63,951 bases of DNA from Acidocella sp. 20-57-95 (GTDB lineage Bacteria; Pseudomonadota; Alphaproteobacteria; Acetobacterales; Acetobacteraceae). Positions 25,825 through 35,296 of the stretch are shown here, one piece after another. Numbering within the stretch: the first letter of the stretch is position 1; each line of letters begins with the position of its first letter. The notes below the pieces were generated by a model. That model worked only from the letters and a program-made list of their open reading frames with translations. It made no database searches and was not told where the DNA came from. The stretch covers positions 1-63,951 of the forward strand of contig NCAT01000026.1 of NCBI GenBank assembly GCA_002255575.1, given 5' to 3'. The position numbers and the translations under genes are program-made.

Positions 25825-28010
25825 AAGACCACGGCACCATCAAAAATCTTGGCGCTATTCTGGCCAACCATGCTGGCGTGCAAATTTACAGCGGTGGCTA
25901 TGTCGAAAATACCGGCCAGATCACCTCGCTCAACCGGGTCGGGATTTACCTTTATAACAACGGCTATGTCACTAATTCGGGCACCATCACCGCCAATTAT
26001 GCGGGCATTTATTCGCGCAACGGCAGCTACGCCCACACCTATATCCGCAATTCCGGGCACATCATCTCCACCACCAAAGCTGGCGTCTACTTAAAAGTCT
26101 CCGGGCAAGTTGGTAATAGTGGCATTATCAACGGCGCGGCGGCCGGGGTATTTATTGCCACCGGCAAACTCACCAACAACCTTCCCGGCACCATCACCGG
26201 GGCTACCGGCATCTACCTAAAAGCCAGTAACATGACCAACCAGGGCGTGGTCGATGGCACCGCCGGGTCTGGCATTTATCTGAAGGGCCTGGGCAACGTT
26301 TTCAACAGCGGCAGCGGCCGGGTGATTGGCAGCAGCTATGGCGTGGGGCTGGGCGCATCCAACAGCTATCTGGGTAATTCTGGCACCGTCACTGGGGCCA
26401 CCGGCCTTGGTTTGAGGAACGGCGGCTCGGTTGTTAACTCCGGCACCATCACCGGCCTCACCGCCAATGGCATTTATGAAGCCACGGGTAGCGCCAGCAT
26501 TACCAATAAGGTCGGCGGCAAAATCCTTGGTAATACAGATGGTATCCGGCTCACCACCTCTGGCAATGTCACCAATCTGGGGCTGGTGCGCGGCAGCCTG
26601 GATTCTGGCATCCTGCTGGCAGGTGGTGGGTCTGTCGTTAATTCCGGCTCCATCACCGGCGTTTATCAGGGCATTCACCTTAAAACCATTGCCGGATACA
26701 TAAAAAATACCGGGCTCGTTGAATCAACCGGCACCATTTTTTCCTATGTGAACGGCGGGATCACTTACGCCAGCAAGCTGTTTGGCGTACAAATCTCCAA
26801 CGGCGGCACTTTGGTTAACGCGGCTGGCGGTACCATCGCCAGCGGGCTGACCGGCGTTTACACCAGCGGTGCCAGCACCATCGTCAATGCCGGCACCATC
26901 TTCGGCACCAACGCCGACGCAGTGGACATGACCGGCGGCGGCACCTTGGTGGTTGACCCAACCGCCACCTTTATCGGCACTGTCACTGGCGGTGGCACCG
27001 CCAACCTCGAACTCAGCGGCACCAGCACTGCCACCTTGTCCGGCATTGGCACGCAATTCATCAATTTTGCCACCATCAAAGTCGATACCGGCACCGCCTG
27101 GACCTTAAGCGGCAACAACACCATCAATGCGGGCCAAACACTGAATGATTTCGGCCTCCTGACGGTTAACGGTACCTTCACTGATAACGGCATGGTCAAT
27201 GCCGACCCCTCCACCATCGTCTTCACCGGCCCGGTGGTTGGCACCGGCACCATTGATATCTTTGCTGGCAGCAACGTGATCTTTGAAGGCCCGGTCGGCA
27301 GCGGCATCACCATCAATTTCATCGATGCCACCGGCACCCTCACCGAGGCCGACCCGGCGGGCTTCGCTGGCACCATCACCGGCGCCGCTGGCACCGTGAT
27401 CGTGGCCTGCTTCGTTGAAGGCACGCGCATTCTCACCCCGCGCGGCGAAATTGCTGTGGAAAAACTGCGCGAAGGCGACCTGGTCATCACCCGCGCGGGT
27501 GAGGATAAGCCGATTAAATGGATCGGCACCCGCAGCATCGATTTGCGCCGCCACGTGAAGCCCGAAGCCGCCCAACCTATCCGCATTGCCCAGGGCGCCT
27601 TGGCCGAAGCCGTGCCGAACCGCGATTTACTGCTCTCGCCCGACCATGCTCTGTATCTGGATGGCTATCTGGTGCCCGCCAAGGCGCTGGTGAACCGCAT
27701 GAGCATCACGCAGCTAAACCGCCCACGGGTGAAATATTTCCATATCGAGCTTGATGAACATGCGGTGATCTTCGCCGAAGGTACGGCGGTGGAAACCTAT
27801 CTCGAAACCGGCAATCGCGGCTGCTTTGAAAATGCCGGCAAACCCATGGTGCTGCACCCCGATTTCAGCGCGGTGGATTTCCAGGCGATGCGCGAAGCCC
27901 AAAGCTGCGCCCCGTTCCTCGATGATAGCGGCATCCTCGTCAGCCGCATCCGCGCCAAAATACTCGACCGCGCCTACGCCACCGCACCAAGGCAAGCTGC
28001 CAACCGCTGA
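25581..28010 (+). CDS. giant repeat adhesin, C-terminal part with Hint domain
   Basis: Continuation, one base out of frame, of the gene beginning at 21919; restored, the product would be about 2,030 residues. The frame has no start codon before a GTG at 25878, which falls inside a repeat, so it is not a separate gene. Repeats of the same type run to about 27390. From Cys (TGC 27408-27410) the sequence CFVEGTRILTPRGEIAVEKL, then LLSPDHALYLDG and LNRPRVKYFHIEL, is a Hedgehog/intein (Hint_2) domain, whose first Cys can drive self-cleavage. Such Hint-ended repeat proteins are frequent in Acetobacteraceae; the exact role is unknown. Confidence 0.78.
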   Translation, partial: NTGIILATGNTFSDNGTLSSKNLNPGTYVSHGIALNNGGSIFNQAGGTIAGAQGIAISGVGSGYVYNTGLINATNRSGIDLKDHGTIKNLGAILANHAGVQIYSGGYVENTGQITSLNRVGIYLYNNGYVTNSGTITANYAGIYSRNGSYAHTYIRNSGHIISTTKAGVYLKVSGQVGNSGIINGAAAGVFIATGKLTNNLPGTITGATGIYLKASNMTNQGVVDGTAGSGIYLKGLGNVFNSGSGRVIGSSYGVGLGASNSYLGNSGTVTGATGLGLRNGGSVVNSGTITGLTANGIYEATGSASITNKVGGKILGNTDGIRLTTSGNVTNLGLVRGSLDSGILLAGGGSVVNSGSITGVYQGIHLKTIAGYIKNTGLVESTGTIFSYVNGGITYASKLFGVQISNGGTLVNAAGGTIASGLTGVYTSGASTIVNAGTIFGTNADAVDMTGGGTLVVDPTATFIGTVTGGGTANLELSGTSTATLSGIGTQFINFATIKVDTGTAWTLSGNNTINAGQTLNDFGLLTVNGTFTDNGMVNADPSTIVFTGPVVGTGTIDIFAGSNVIFEGPVGSGITINFIDATGTLTEADPAGFAGTITGAAGTVIVACFVEGTRILTPRGEIAVEKLREGDLVITRAGEDKPIKWIGTRSIDLRRHVKPEAAQPIRIAQGALAEAVPNRDLLLSPDHALYLDGYLVPAKALVNRMSITQLNRPRVKYFHIELDEHAVIFAEGTAVETYLETGNRGCFENAGKPMVLHPDFSAVDFQAMREAQSCAPFLDDSGILVSRIRAKILDRAYATAPRQAANR

Positions 28011-28166
28011 CGGGTTGGCGGCGGCGGCGCGGGCGGGCGGGCGGCTCCGGCCACCCAAGCCTGCATCCCGCCCCCTGAAAAGCCCCGGTTTGGCCAAGTT
28101 TTTTCCCGGAATTTCCGTTTTTTATTGTTGTTTTACAGATACTTACAGCGTTTTTTCGGCCAAAAT

Positions 28167-28180
28167 GTTACACGTGTAAC
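28167..28180. promoter_or_regulatory. candidate parS centromere site
   Basis: GTTACACGTGTAAC is a perfect 14-bp palindrome. It matches the parS consensus GTTTCACGTGAAAC except for a symmetric T-to-A/A-to-T change in each half. It lies 17 bp beyond the parB stop and about 6.9 kb from the predicted origin, as expected for ParB loading sites. Confidence 0.65.
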
Positions 28181-28196
28181 GCTCCGGAATTAGCCT

Positions 28197-29069
28197 TCAG
28201 GAATTGAGCAGCCGGAGCACCTCATCAAGCTGGTCAAGGTTTTTGTAATTCATCATCACAGTGCCGCCTTTGCCATTGAAGGTCACTTTCACCTTCAGCC
28301 CCAAACGCTCGCTCAACGCTTGCGCCAGCGCCTCGGTTTCCGGGTCCGCGCGGCGCGGCGGCGGCTTGCCCACCACCGAATCCGGCAAATGGCGGTTTTC
28401 TTTGGCCACCAAATCTTCAGCCTGCCGCACGCTCAGCTTTTCCTTCACAATCCGGTTGGCCACCGCCAACGGATGGTCAGAGACAATCAAAGCCCGCGCG
28501 TGCCCGGCCGATAGCTCGCCCTCACGCACCATGGCCAACACCCGCTCCGGTAATTTCAGCATCCGCAGCATGTGGCTGATATGGGCGCGGGATTTGCCGA
28601 TCGCTTCGCCCAGCTTGTCCTGGGTGAGTTTGAATTCTTCCAACAGGCGCTGATAGCCCATCGCCTCCTCAACCGCGTTTAAGTCCTCGCGCTGCAAATT
28701 CTCAACCAGCCCCGCCGCCATGGCGTCCGTGTCAGAGAGCTCGCGCACCAGCACCGGCACTTCATGAAGCTGTGCGCGCTGCGCCGCCCGCCAGCGGCGT
28801 TCACCCGCGATGATCTGGTATTCACCTTCCACGCCCGGCTTCGGGCGCACCAGCAGCGGCTGCAAAATGCCGCGCTGGCTGATGGAATCGGCCAGCTCCT
28901 GCAACGCCGCATCATCCATATGGCGGCGCGGCTGGAAGGGGCTGGGCTCCAACGCGGCCACGCTTAAGGCTTGCACGCCAGGGGCGGCAACACTGGTGGG
29001 AGTGGCAGCGTCACCCAGCAAAGCGGCCAGACCGCGGCCAAGGCGTTTGGGGGGAGGATTCAGGCTCAT
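28197..29069 (-). CDS. parB: chromosome partitioning protein ParB
   Basis: A 290-residue ParB. It has the basic N-terminal start KRLGRGLAALLGD, the CTP-binding Box II GERRWRAAQRAQL with upstream QPLLVRPKP, a helix-turn-helix region KLTQDKLGEAIGKSRAHISH and a C-terminal dimerisation domain. ParB loads at parS as a CTP-dependent clamp and spreads to form the segregation complex acted on by ParA. Transcribed with parA (20 bp gap). A parS-like palindrome lies just downstream of its stop. Confidence 0.97.
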   Translation of the reverse strand: MSLNPPPKRLGRGLAALLGDAATPTSVAAPGVQALSVAALEPSPFQPRRHMDDAALQELADSISQRGILQPLLVRPKPGVEGEYQIIAGERRWRAAQRAQLHEVPVLVRELSDTDAMAAGLVENLQREDLNAVEEAMGYQRLLEEFKLTQDKLGEAIGKSRAHISHMLRMLKLPERVLAMVREGELSAGHARALIVSDHPLAVANRIVKEKLSVRQAEDLVAKENRHLPDSVVGKPPPRRADPETEALAQALSERLGLKVKVTFNGKGGTVMMNYKNLDQLDEVLRLLNS

Positions 29070-29089
29070 CGGCAGACTTTCAATTTAAG

Positions 29090-29893
29090 TTAGGCGCGGG
29101 CACGGGTGCGCTTGAGGAACTCGGCAGCCAGGCTCAAATAAGCCTGCGCGCCGGCGGAGCGAAAATCATACAGCAAAACTGGCATACCGTGGCTGGGCGC
29201 TTCAGTAATGCGGATATTGCGCGGAATGGCGGTCTCGAACACCTTGTCTTTGAAATGGCCACGCACGTCGGCACAAACCTGCTCAGAGAGGTTGTTGCGC
29301 TTGTCGGTCATGGTCAGCACAATGCCTTCCAGCACCAGCTTGGTGTTCAGCTTTTTGGTGACCATCTCAACCGTGCGCATCAATTGCGAAATACCTTCAA
29401 GGGCAAAAAACTCGGCTTGCAGCGGCACCAGCACCGCATCAGCCGCCACCAAGGCATTAAGGGTAAGCAAACCAAGGCCGGGTGGGCAATCAATAAATAT
29501 CGTGTCCGGGTCGCCGCTAACCTGCGCCAGCGCGGTGCGCAGCAAAAACTCCCAGCCATCTTCCTGGCCAAACTCCAAATCGGCCCCGTTCAAATCCGGC
29601 ACGGCGGGCACAATGGTCAGGTTCGGAACCCCGGTTGGCAGCGTCAATGCGGCCAGGCTGGCTTCCCCGGCCAGCAGCGCGTAGGAACCGCCTTTGCGGA
29701 TGGCGCTATCAATGCCCAAGCCGGTGCTACAATTGCCCTGCGGGTCGGAATCAATGAGAAGGACCTTTTCGCCACTGATGGCGAGCGCTGCCGCCAAATT
29801 GATGGCCGTGGTGGTCTTGCCAACCCCGCCTTTCTGGTTGGCAATGGCAATGATTTTGGGGCGTTTTACGGGGTCAACCGGGGAGTCCAACAT
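29090..29893 (-). CDS. parA: chromosome partitioning ATPase ParA
   Basis: A 267-residue Walker-type ATPase. The deviant Walker A is [16 protein letters not shown] near residue 20, the Walker A' Asp in [17 protein letters not shown], and Walker B in [18 protein letters not shown]. ParA binds DNA nonspecifically as an ATP dimer and moves the ParB-parS complex. Its start lies 20 bp inside the rsmG end, so mnmG-rsmG-parA-parB is a tightly packed unit, as in many alphaproteobacteria, but without mnmE. Confidence 0.97.
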   Translation of the reverse strand: MLDSPVDPVKRPKIIAIANQKGGVGKTTTAINLAAALAISGEKVLLIDSDPQGNCSTGLGIDSAIRKGGSYALLAGEASLAALTLPTGVPNLTIVPAVPDLNGADLEFGQEDGWEFLLRTALAQVSGDPDTIFIDCPPGLGLLTLNALVAADAVLVPLQAEFFALEGISQLMRTVEMVTKKLNTKLVLEGIVLTMTDKRNNLSEQVCADVRGHFKDKVFETAIPRNIRITEAPSHGMPVLLYDFRSAGAQAYLSLAAEFLKRTRARA

Positions 29894-30449
29894 GGCGGAG
29901 TTTGCTCACTTTCAGAATGCAGGCCTGGGCATCAAGCGGGGCTTTGAAACGCTCCACGTCCATCTGCCAGAGAGCTTCTGCTTGGGCTAGCTCAACTTCG
30001 TGATTCTTGCCTTTCGGGAACAAACAAATTGCCCCGGGCGCCAATAAAGGCGCAGCCAGGCCCAGTAATTTATCCAAAGGTGCCAAAGCCCGGGCGGTGA
30101 GCAGCAATGCCGGGGCGGTTTTGGCATCCTCAATGCGGGTGGCCAGCACCTTCACCGGTGCTTGCAGTTCGCGGGCGGCATCCATCAGGAAGGCGGCTTT
30201 GCGCTTGTCAGACTCAATTAAGGTGAAGGGAATGCCGGTGGCGATGGCCAGCACCATGCCGGGAAACCCAGCGCCGGAGCCGATATCAATCGCAAACGGA
30301 ATGTTGGGCGGAATCAACGGCACCAGCGCCAATGAATCTTGCACATGGCGTTCCCAAATATGCGCCTGATCCGCCTTGCTCACCAGATTGATTTTGACGG
30401 ACCAGCGCGCCACCAGCGCGGCGAAATCCCTTAACCGAACCTCACTCAC
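29874..30449 (-). CDS. rsmG: 16S rRNA m7G527 methyltransferase RsmG
   Basis: A 191-residue SAM-dependent methyltransferase (formerly GidB). [21 protein letters not shown] leads to the SAM site [16 protein letters not shown], followed by [14 protein letters not shown]. It methylates N7 of G527 in 16S rRNA; loss gives low-level streptomycin resistance in known bacteria. Start overlaps the mnmG end by 4 nt. Length is slightly shorter than the usual 200-210. Confidence 0.95.
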   Translation of the reverse strand: MSEVRLRDFAALVARWSVKINLVSKADQAHIWERHVQDSLALVPLIPPNIPFAIDIGSGAGFPGMVLAIATGIPFTLIESDKRKAAFLMDAARELQAPVKVLATRIEDAKTAPALLLTARALAPLDKLLGLAAPLLAPGAICLFPKGKNHEVELAQAEALWQMDVERFKAPLDAQACILKVSKLRHVGLPG

Positions 30450-32161
30450 GCGGCGCGGCGGGCTTTTTTCAGCGCCCCGAAAATAGCCCCCAAAGCGGCG
30501 GGGGTCATCGCTTCAATCCGGCCGGCAACCGCCAGGTTGGCCGGGCGGATGCGTTCCAGCTTCTCACGCAATTCGTTGGAAAGCCCGCCGACGGTCGCAA
30601 AATCAAAGCTTTCCGGAATACGCACGGCTTCGTCGGCCTCACGGGCGCGGATTTCATTTTCCTGCCGGCGCAGATAGCCTGAATAATGAATATCAGCCCG
30701 CAGAATTTCAGCGGCGCGCGAGGTTGCCTCGCCTGGTTTGCCTGCAAAGGCTGAGATTTCGGCTGTCAACGCGGCAAACGCCCCTGCCCGCTCGCTGCCC
30801 ACACAACCCCATTCCAGGCCCTTCGGTGTGAGCCGCAATTCAGCATTATCGGCGCGCAGCAACAGCCGGTATTCGGCGCGCGAGGTGAACATCCGGTACG
30901 GCTCGGTCACACCTTGGGTGACCAGATCATCAATCAGCACGCCGATATAGGCATCCGAGCGCGACAGGCTGACCGGTGCTGAACCCCCTGCCCGGCGGGC
31001 CGCATTCAGCCCAGCCATCAACCCTTGCGCGGCGGCTTCTTCATAGCCGGTGGTGCCGTTGATTTGGCCTGCCAGATAAAGGCCAGGGAGTTTTTTCAGG
31101 CCCAGCGCATGGTCGAGCGCGCGCGGGTCCACATAGTCATATTCCACCGCATAGCCGGGGCGGATCAGGCGGGCATGTTCCAGGCCGGGAATGCTGTGAA
31201 TGAAGTCTTCCTGCACATCCTGCGGCAAGGAGGTGGAAATGCCGTTGGGGTAGATCGTGTCATCATCCAGCCCTTCGGGTTCCAGGAAAATCTGGTGCGC
31301 GCCTTTTTCGGCGAAACGGACAATTTTATCCTCAATCGAGGGGCAATAGCGCGGGCCACGGCCTGAGATCGCGCCGCCATAAACCGCGGATTTATGGATG
31401 TTCTCGCGAATAATCGCGTGCGTGGCTTCGGTGGTGGCGGTAATCCGGCAGGAGATTTGCGGATTGGTGATAGCGGCGGTGAGCGATGAAAATGGCTCAG
31501 GCGGGTTTTCACCCACATCGGGTGCCAGGCCCTCCCAGTCGATAGATTTTTTGTCCAGCCGCGCGGGCGTGCCGGTTTTCAGGCGGCCCAAAGGCAAACC
31601 CAAAGCCAGCAAATCCTCAGAGAGCTGGTTCGCGGCAGCATCCCCAATCCGCCCGCCTGATTGGGTGAGCGTGCCAAAATGCAGCATGCCGCGCAGAAAC
31701 GTGCCGGTGGTGAGCACAGCGGCGGCGCAGGAAATGGCGCGGCCATCGGCCAAATGCACAGCCGCAAGATTGCCTGCGGAATCTTTTGCAAGGCCAGCCG
31801 CTTCACCTTCAATAATCGTGAGGTTGGGTTGGGCTGCCAGCAGTGCCTGCATGGCGTTGCGGTATAATTTACGGTCGGCCTGGGCACGCGGCCCGCGCAC
31901 CGCTGGGCCCTTGGTGCGGTTTAAAAGTTTGAAATGGATGCAAGCAGCATCTGCAGCTTTGCCCATCAGGCCGTCGAGCGCGTCGATCTCGCGCACCAGA
32001 TGGCCTTTGCCGATGCCGCCAATGGCCGGGTTGCACGACATCTCGCCCAGCCGGTCGGCCCGGTGGGTGACAAGAATGGTGTTGGCCCCGGCGCGGGCAG
32101 AGGCCGCAGCAGCCTCGCAGCCGGCATGACCACCACCGATAATAACAACATCGTACTTCAT
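30446..32161 (-). CDS. mnmG: tRNA uridine-5-carboxymethylaminomethyl enzyme MnmG
   Basis: Starts at the ATG at 32161 ([18 protein letters not shown], the FAD motif); the longer frame to 32611 overlaps the rpmI leader and gene and is not used. The protein is 571 residues, against about 620-630 in typical MnmG. All main signatures are present: [57 protein letters not shown] and [18 protein letters not shown]. Alignment from memory places the missing ~50 residues just before [12 protein letters not shown]. MnmG with MnmE modifies U34 of several tRNAs; mnmE is not in this window. Confidence 0.95.
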   Translation of the reverse strand: MKYDVVIIGGGHAGCEAAAASARAGANTILVTHRADRLGEMSCNPAIGGIGKGHLVREIDALDGLMGKAADAACIHFKLLNRTKGPAVRGPRAQADRKLYRNAMQALLAAQPNLTIIEGEAAGLAKDSAGNLAAVHLADGRAISCAAAVLTTGTFLRGMLHFGTLTQSGGRIGDAAANQLSEDLLALGLPLGRLKTGTPARLDKKSIDWEGLAPDVGENPPEPFSSLTAAITNPQISCRITATTEATHAIIRENIHKSAVYGGAISGRGPRYCPSIEDKIVRFAEKGAHQIFLEPEGLDDDTIYPNGISTSLPQDVQEDFIHSIPGLEHARLIRPGYAVEYDYVDPRALDHALGLKKLPGLYLAGQINGTTGYEEAAAQGLMAGLNAARRAGGSAPVSLSRSDAYIGVLIDDLVTQGVTEPYRMFTSRAEYRLLLRADNAELRLTPKGLEWGCVGSERAGAFAALTAEISAFAGKPGEATSRAAEILRADIHYSGYLRRQENEIRAREADEAVRIPESFDFATVGGLSNELREKLERIRPANLAVAGRIEAMTPAALGAIFGALKKARRAA

Positions 32162-32336
32162 GGGCCGCAGATAGCGAGTTTTATGCGAGAATGCGAGGGT
32201 TTTAGCGAAACCGCGTAACTGGCGGTCCTCACGCGCATGATGAGAGAGCGCGGCTAACTTGCCAGGAACGCCTTGCCATCCGCCAGTTTGCGCCTTATAC
32301 GGCCCGCTTCCCCAATCATCTGGTGGAAACGTGCGC

Positions 32337-32360
32337 GACGGGCCGAAAGGCATGCCCGTC
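32337..32360 (+). promoter_or_regulatory. leader hairpin upstream of rpmI
   Basis: GACGGGC (32337-32343) pairs with GCCCGTC (32354-32360) around a 10-nt loop, 26 bp before the rpmI ATG. This could be a leader structure for ribosomal protein autoregulation, as with L20 in other bacteria, or part of the transcript start. The rest of the gap between mnmG and rpmI shows no clear gene. Confidence 0.4.
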
Positions 32361-32386
32361 CGCCGGTATTTATATAGGAGACCAAA

Positions 32387-32590
32387 ATGCCCAAACTGAA
32401 GACCAAATCGTCGGTCAAAAAGCGGTTCAAGATCACCGCCACCGGCAAGGTTCTCGCCGGACCCGGCAAGAAGCGCCATAACCTCATGGCACGCAGCCAG
32501 AAGTCCAAGCGGACCAATCGCGGCAGCCAGACCCTCACCCATGCTGATGGTATCACCGTCAAGCAATGGGCGCCTTACGGCATCGGTTAA
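32387..32590 (+). CDS. rpmI: 50S ribosomal protein bL35
   Basis: A 67-residue basic protein: [20 protein letters not shown], then [18 protein letters not shown], matching bL35 in length and sequence. It is a large-subunit protein. AGGAG precedes the ATG. rplT follows 14 bp later. infC, the usual partner upstream, is absent here. Confidence 0.97.
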   Translation: MPKLKTKSSVKKRFKITATGKVLAGPGKKRHNLMARSQKSKRTNRGSQTLTHADGITVKQWAPYGIG

Positions 32591-32604
32591 GGGGAGCAAA
32601 TTAA

Positions 32605-32967
32605 ATGGCACGTGTAAAACGGGGCGTCACCACGCACGCCCGTCACAAGAAAATTATTGAGCAGTCCAAGGGCTTCGTTGGCCGCTCATCGACCAATTAC
32701 CGCATTGCGCTGGAGCGCCTGGAAAAGGCGCTGCGCTATGCGTACCGCGACCGCCGGGTTAAGAAGCGCGAATTCCGTTCGCTCTGGATCCAGCGCATCA
32801 ATGCCGCCGTGCGTGAACATGGCCTCACCTACAGCCAGTTCATGTTTGGCCTGAAGGCAACCGGCTTTGAGCTGGACCGCAAGGTGCTGGCCGCGATTGC
32901 GTTTGACGATGCGGCGGCATTCGCCGAAATCGTGCAGGCTGTGAAGGATGTGAAGACCGCCGCTTAA
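32605..32967 (+). CDS. rplT: 50S ribosomal protein bL20
   Basis: A 120-residue bL20: [61 protein letters not shown]. It binds 23S rRNA early in large-subunit assembly. It ends just before a strong intrinsic terminator, so rpmI-rplT form a two-gene transcript. Confidence 0.97.
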   Translation: MARVKRGVTTHARHKKIIEQSKGFVGRSSTNYRIALERLEKALRYAYRDRRVKKREFRSLWIQRINAAVREHGLTYSQFMFGLKATGFELDRKVLAAIAFDDAAAFAEIVQAVKDVKTAA

Positions 32968-32995
32968 TTTCAAGCGGGTCCGGTTTGCTGCAAAC

Positions 32996-33024
32996 ACCCC
33001 CGGGGCCAAGCCTCGGGGGTTTTT
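32996..33024 (+). terminator. intrinsic terminator after rplT
   Basis: ACCCCCGGGG pairs with CCTCGGGGGT, with one G-T wobble, followed by TTTTT. The stem, tight loop and T-run are typical of Rho-independent termination. Confidence 0.9.
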
Positions 33025-33088
33025 GTTGGCCGAGGTTTTTGTTGTGCGGGCGCTTGTTTGACCTTCGGGTAAGACCCAGATTTTAATT

Positions 33089-33982
33089 ATGAAGCAATTT
33101 CCCCCAATCCCTGACGATGTACGTTATCGTGCTGGGTTTTTAACCCCGAGCGAGCAGAATGATTTGTGGCGGGCAGCAATATTGCTGGCAGATTCACGTG
33201 GGCTGCTGATGCGCATGAGCGCGTTGTTTGGCCGGCAAGTGGAAGCTCTGCGCGGCCAGGTTTTCAAAACCGGCGGCAAAATTGGCGGTGCCACCTGGGC
33301 GGATTTGAACCAGCGCGTGCAGGGTGCGGTTGAGGATGTGTTGTGGAATGCCTACGAGGTGGCGACCTTTGGGCTGGAAGAAACACCGCAAATAATGCGG
33401 CCGAAAGCGCCACGCGGGAATACGCTGCATCGGCTGGCGACCACCGCCAGCGGCGGCGCCTCGGGCTTTGTGGGCCTACCCGGGATTTTGCTTGATATTC
33501 CATTCACCACGGCGATGATTTTGCGCACGATTGCTGAGGTGGCGCGCGACCATGGGGAAAGCCTGACCAATGAGGACACCAAGCGCGCCTGCTTGGGGGT
33601 GTTGGCGTTTGGTGGGTTGAGCGATGCTGATGAGGATAGCGAAACTGGCCATTGGGCAGCGCGCTTGGGGATGAACCATCTGGCACTCTCTGTGTTGATA
33701 AAGTCCGCCGCGGCGCGGTTTGGGGTTGTGCTGTCAGAGAAGTTAGTTGCACAGGCGGTGCCACTGGTGGGGGCGGTTTCAGGGGCGGTTTTGAATTATG
33801 GCTTTACCAGCCATTACCAAAAAATGGCGCAAGTGCAGTTTTGCGTGCGGGCGATCGAGCGCCGGGCAGTTGAACCAGGTCGGGTTCGAAATTGTTTTGA
33901 TGAAATGGTGATGGCAGCGCGCGCGCGGCGGAAGTTTGCACGACGCGCGCCTGTGGCGACTCGGATTTTGATCAGGGGGTAG
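33089..33982 (+). CDS. EcsC family protein
   Basis: A 297-residue protein with the EcsC-family pattern. A central glycine-rich hydrophobic block, ASGGASGFVGLPGILLDIPF, is followed by TAMILRTIAEVARDHGE and a C-terminal hydrophobic segment VGAVSGAVLNYGFTSHYQ. EcsC was first described with a Bacillus ABC exporter, but its function is not known. No neighbour explains it: it follows rplT's terminator and precedes ppsR on the other strand. Confidence 0.75.
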   Translation: MKQFPPIPDDVRYRAGFLTPSEQNDLWRAAILLADSRGLLMRMSALFGRQVEALRGQVFKTGGKIGGATWADLNQRVQGAVEDVLWNAYEVATFGLEETPQIMRPKAPRGNTLHRLATTASGGASGFVGLPGILLDIPFTTAMILRTIAEVARDHGESLTNEDTKRACLGVLAFGGLSDADEDSETGHWAARLGMNHLALSVLIKSAAARFGVVLSEKLVAQAVPLVGAVSGAVLNYGFTSHYQKMAQVQFCVRAIERRAVEPGRVRNCFDEMVMAARARRKFARRAPVATRILIRG

Positions 33983-34001
33983 GTCTGCTGGGTTTAAGAA
34001 G

Positions 34002-34021
34002 ATCCCCGCCTACGCGGGGAT
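34002..34021. repeat. family A palindromic repeat
   Basis: ATCCCCGC-CTAC-GCGGGGAT, a perfect hairpin followed by GACG. A partial copy (CGCGGGGATGACGA) follows at about 34037-34050. It lies between the EcsC-family gene and the ppsR 3' end; nothing else is visible in 33983-34159. Confidence 0.85.
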
Positions 34022-34159
34022 GACGATATGAGGTCGCGGGGATGACGATAGGGATGGAGGGCATGGCGTTAGGCACGGCCTGCATGGGCGGACGTGACGG
34101 TAGAAATAGCGCGTGTGGATCGTGCAATAGACACATTAAATGTGTAATTTGTTAGTGAA

Positions 34160-35017
34160 TTAAACACTCTGTTTGTCGCGTTTTTGGTGCCAGTTATCCA
34201 TAAGTTTTATCACTGTGGCTGAGGTTTCTTCAATTGAACGGCGTGTTACATCGATGGTTGGCCAACCGCGTTGGTTACATAAACGACGGGCCCAGAGCAG
34301 TTCTTTTTCAACCATCTCGTAGTCCACATAATCGCCGTTATCGGTTTTTATGATGCCCGGCTGGGCGCCGGTGCCGATCAGCTGCAAGCGGTGGCGGCGG
34401 ATTTCAATCAGTGATCTCGGGTCGATCGTCAGGCCAATCACCGGGCAATTTGGGTCTTTTAACAACTCCGGCGGTTCAATGCCTGGTACCAGCGGCACGT
34501 TGGCGGCCTTAATGCCGCGATTGGCAAGGTAAAAGCAAGTCGGCGTTTTGGAAGACCGAGAGACCCCGACCAGCACCACATCGGCTTCCGCCATGCCGCG
34601 GTCAGCCTGCCCGTCATCATGGGAAATAACGTAATGCATCGCATCGATGCGGCGGAAATAATCAGCGTCCAGTACATATTGCCGGCCGGGACGATGCTTG
34701 CTGGGGATGCCTAGTTCTTCCTGCAGAAGTGCCAGGATCGGGTCTAGAATATGAATGATTTTCATGCCTGCGCGCGCGCAAAACGCGTCAGTTTCTTCGC
34801 GCATCGCCCGGTCCACCAAGGAGCAGAGAATGGGCCCGGATTCTGCTTGAATCCCCTCAAACACCCGGTGCAATTGCAATCGTGTGCGGATTAATGACCA
34901 ACGGTGATAGGTAACTTGCGGGTCGTCAAATTGCGCCATCGCAGCCCTTGCGATGGCATTTAACGTATCACCCGTAGCGTCGGATAACAGGTGTATATTT
35001 AGCTTATGAGACTCCAT
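34160..35017 (-). CDS. ppsR: PpsR-type pyruvate phosphate dikinase / PEP synthase regulator (DUF299)
   Basis: A 285-residue DUF299 protein starting at the ATG at 35017. [39 protein letters not shown] (the phosphate-binding loop GVSRSSKT) and [14 protein letters not shown] are characteristic. The family both phosphorylates (ADP-dependent) and dephosphorylates its PEP synthase or PPDK target. In alphaproteobacteria it is a known neighbour of oriC, with hemE on the other side, as here. It is transcribed away from the origin region. Confidence 0.92.
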   Translation of the reverse strand: MESHKLNIHLLSDATGDTLNAIARAAMAQFDDPQVTYHRWSLIRTRLQLHRVFEGIQAESGPILCSLVDRAMREETDAFCARAGMKIIHILDPILALLQEELGIPSKHRPGRQYVLDADYFRRIDAMHYVISHDDGQADRGMAEADVVLVGVSRSSKTPTCFYLANRGIKAANVPLVPGIEPPELLKDPNCPVIGLTIDPRSLIEIRRHRLQLIGTGAQPGIIKTDNGDYVDYEMVEKELLWARRLCNQRGWPTIDVTRRSIEETSATVIKLMDNWHQKRDKQSV

Positions 35018-35186
35018 AAGCATCCTGATAGCGTGGATAAAATCTTTTGGCGCGGCCTAATTTTGGTAATACGGGGATAACATGACAATTTGATAAACGG
35101 TGGACATTATCGTGCGAGTGCGAAAAACCCCTGTGCGTAACAACATTTAAATCAATAAAAACAGCATATTATAAAGCGTTTCTTCG

Positions 35187-35195
35187 TGTGGATAA
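35187..35195 (-). promoter_or_regulatory. DnaA box, perfect
   Basis: TGTGGATAA on the plus strand is the exact reverse complement of the consensus TTATCCACA. Confidence 0.8.
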
Positions 35196-35230
35196 GATTG
35201 TGGGTGGATAGGATCAACATTTAAGCCCCG

Positions 35231-35239
35231 TTATCCACA
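35231..35239 (+). promoter_or_regulatory. DnaA box, perfect
   Basis: TTATCCACA matches the consensus exactly; it is 44 bp from and opposite in orientation to the box at 35187. Confidence 0.8.
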
Positions 35240-35296
35240 GGCATCTATCACTACTCCATTCTTTTAAGTCTTTAATATTAAGGGTAGGGAGTGTGT

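Larger units (their letters stand above)
35018..35296. other. predicted chromosomal replication origin (oriC)
   Basis: The 279-bp gap between ppsR and hemE is clearly AT-rich in a GC-rich window. It carries two perfect DnaA boxes (35187-35195, 35231-35239), a third with one mismatch (CGTGGATAA, 35032-35040), and weaker GGATAA-containing sites near 35084-35090. AT-rich stretches at 35142-35174 and 35260-35281 are candidate unwinding elements. The hemE-ori-ppsR arrangement is the one known from Caulobacter and Rickettsia. Strand composition also switches about here, and parABS is nearby. No typical CtrA sites (TTAA-N7-TTAA) were seen. Confidence 0.82.

Noticed and set aside
32162..32611. N-terminal extension of MnmG to 32611
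   Set aside because: It would run antisense over the rpmI leader and gene; the FAD motif starts at the ATG at 32161 as in all MnmG.
35262..35284. CtrA boxes in oriC
   Set aside because: TTAA copies are 2, 4 or 10 bp apart rather than 7; the stretch is better explained as AT-rich.
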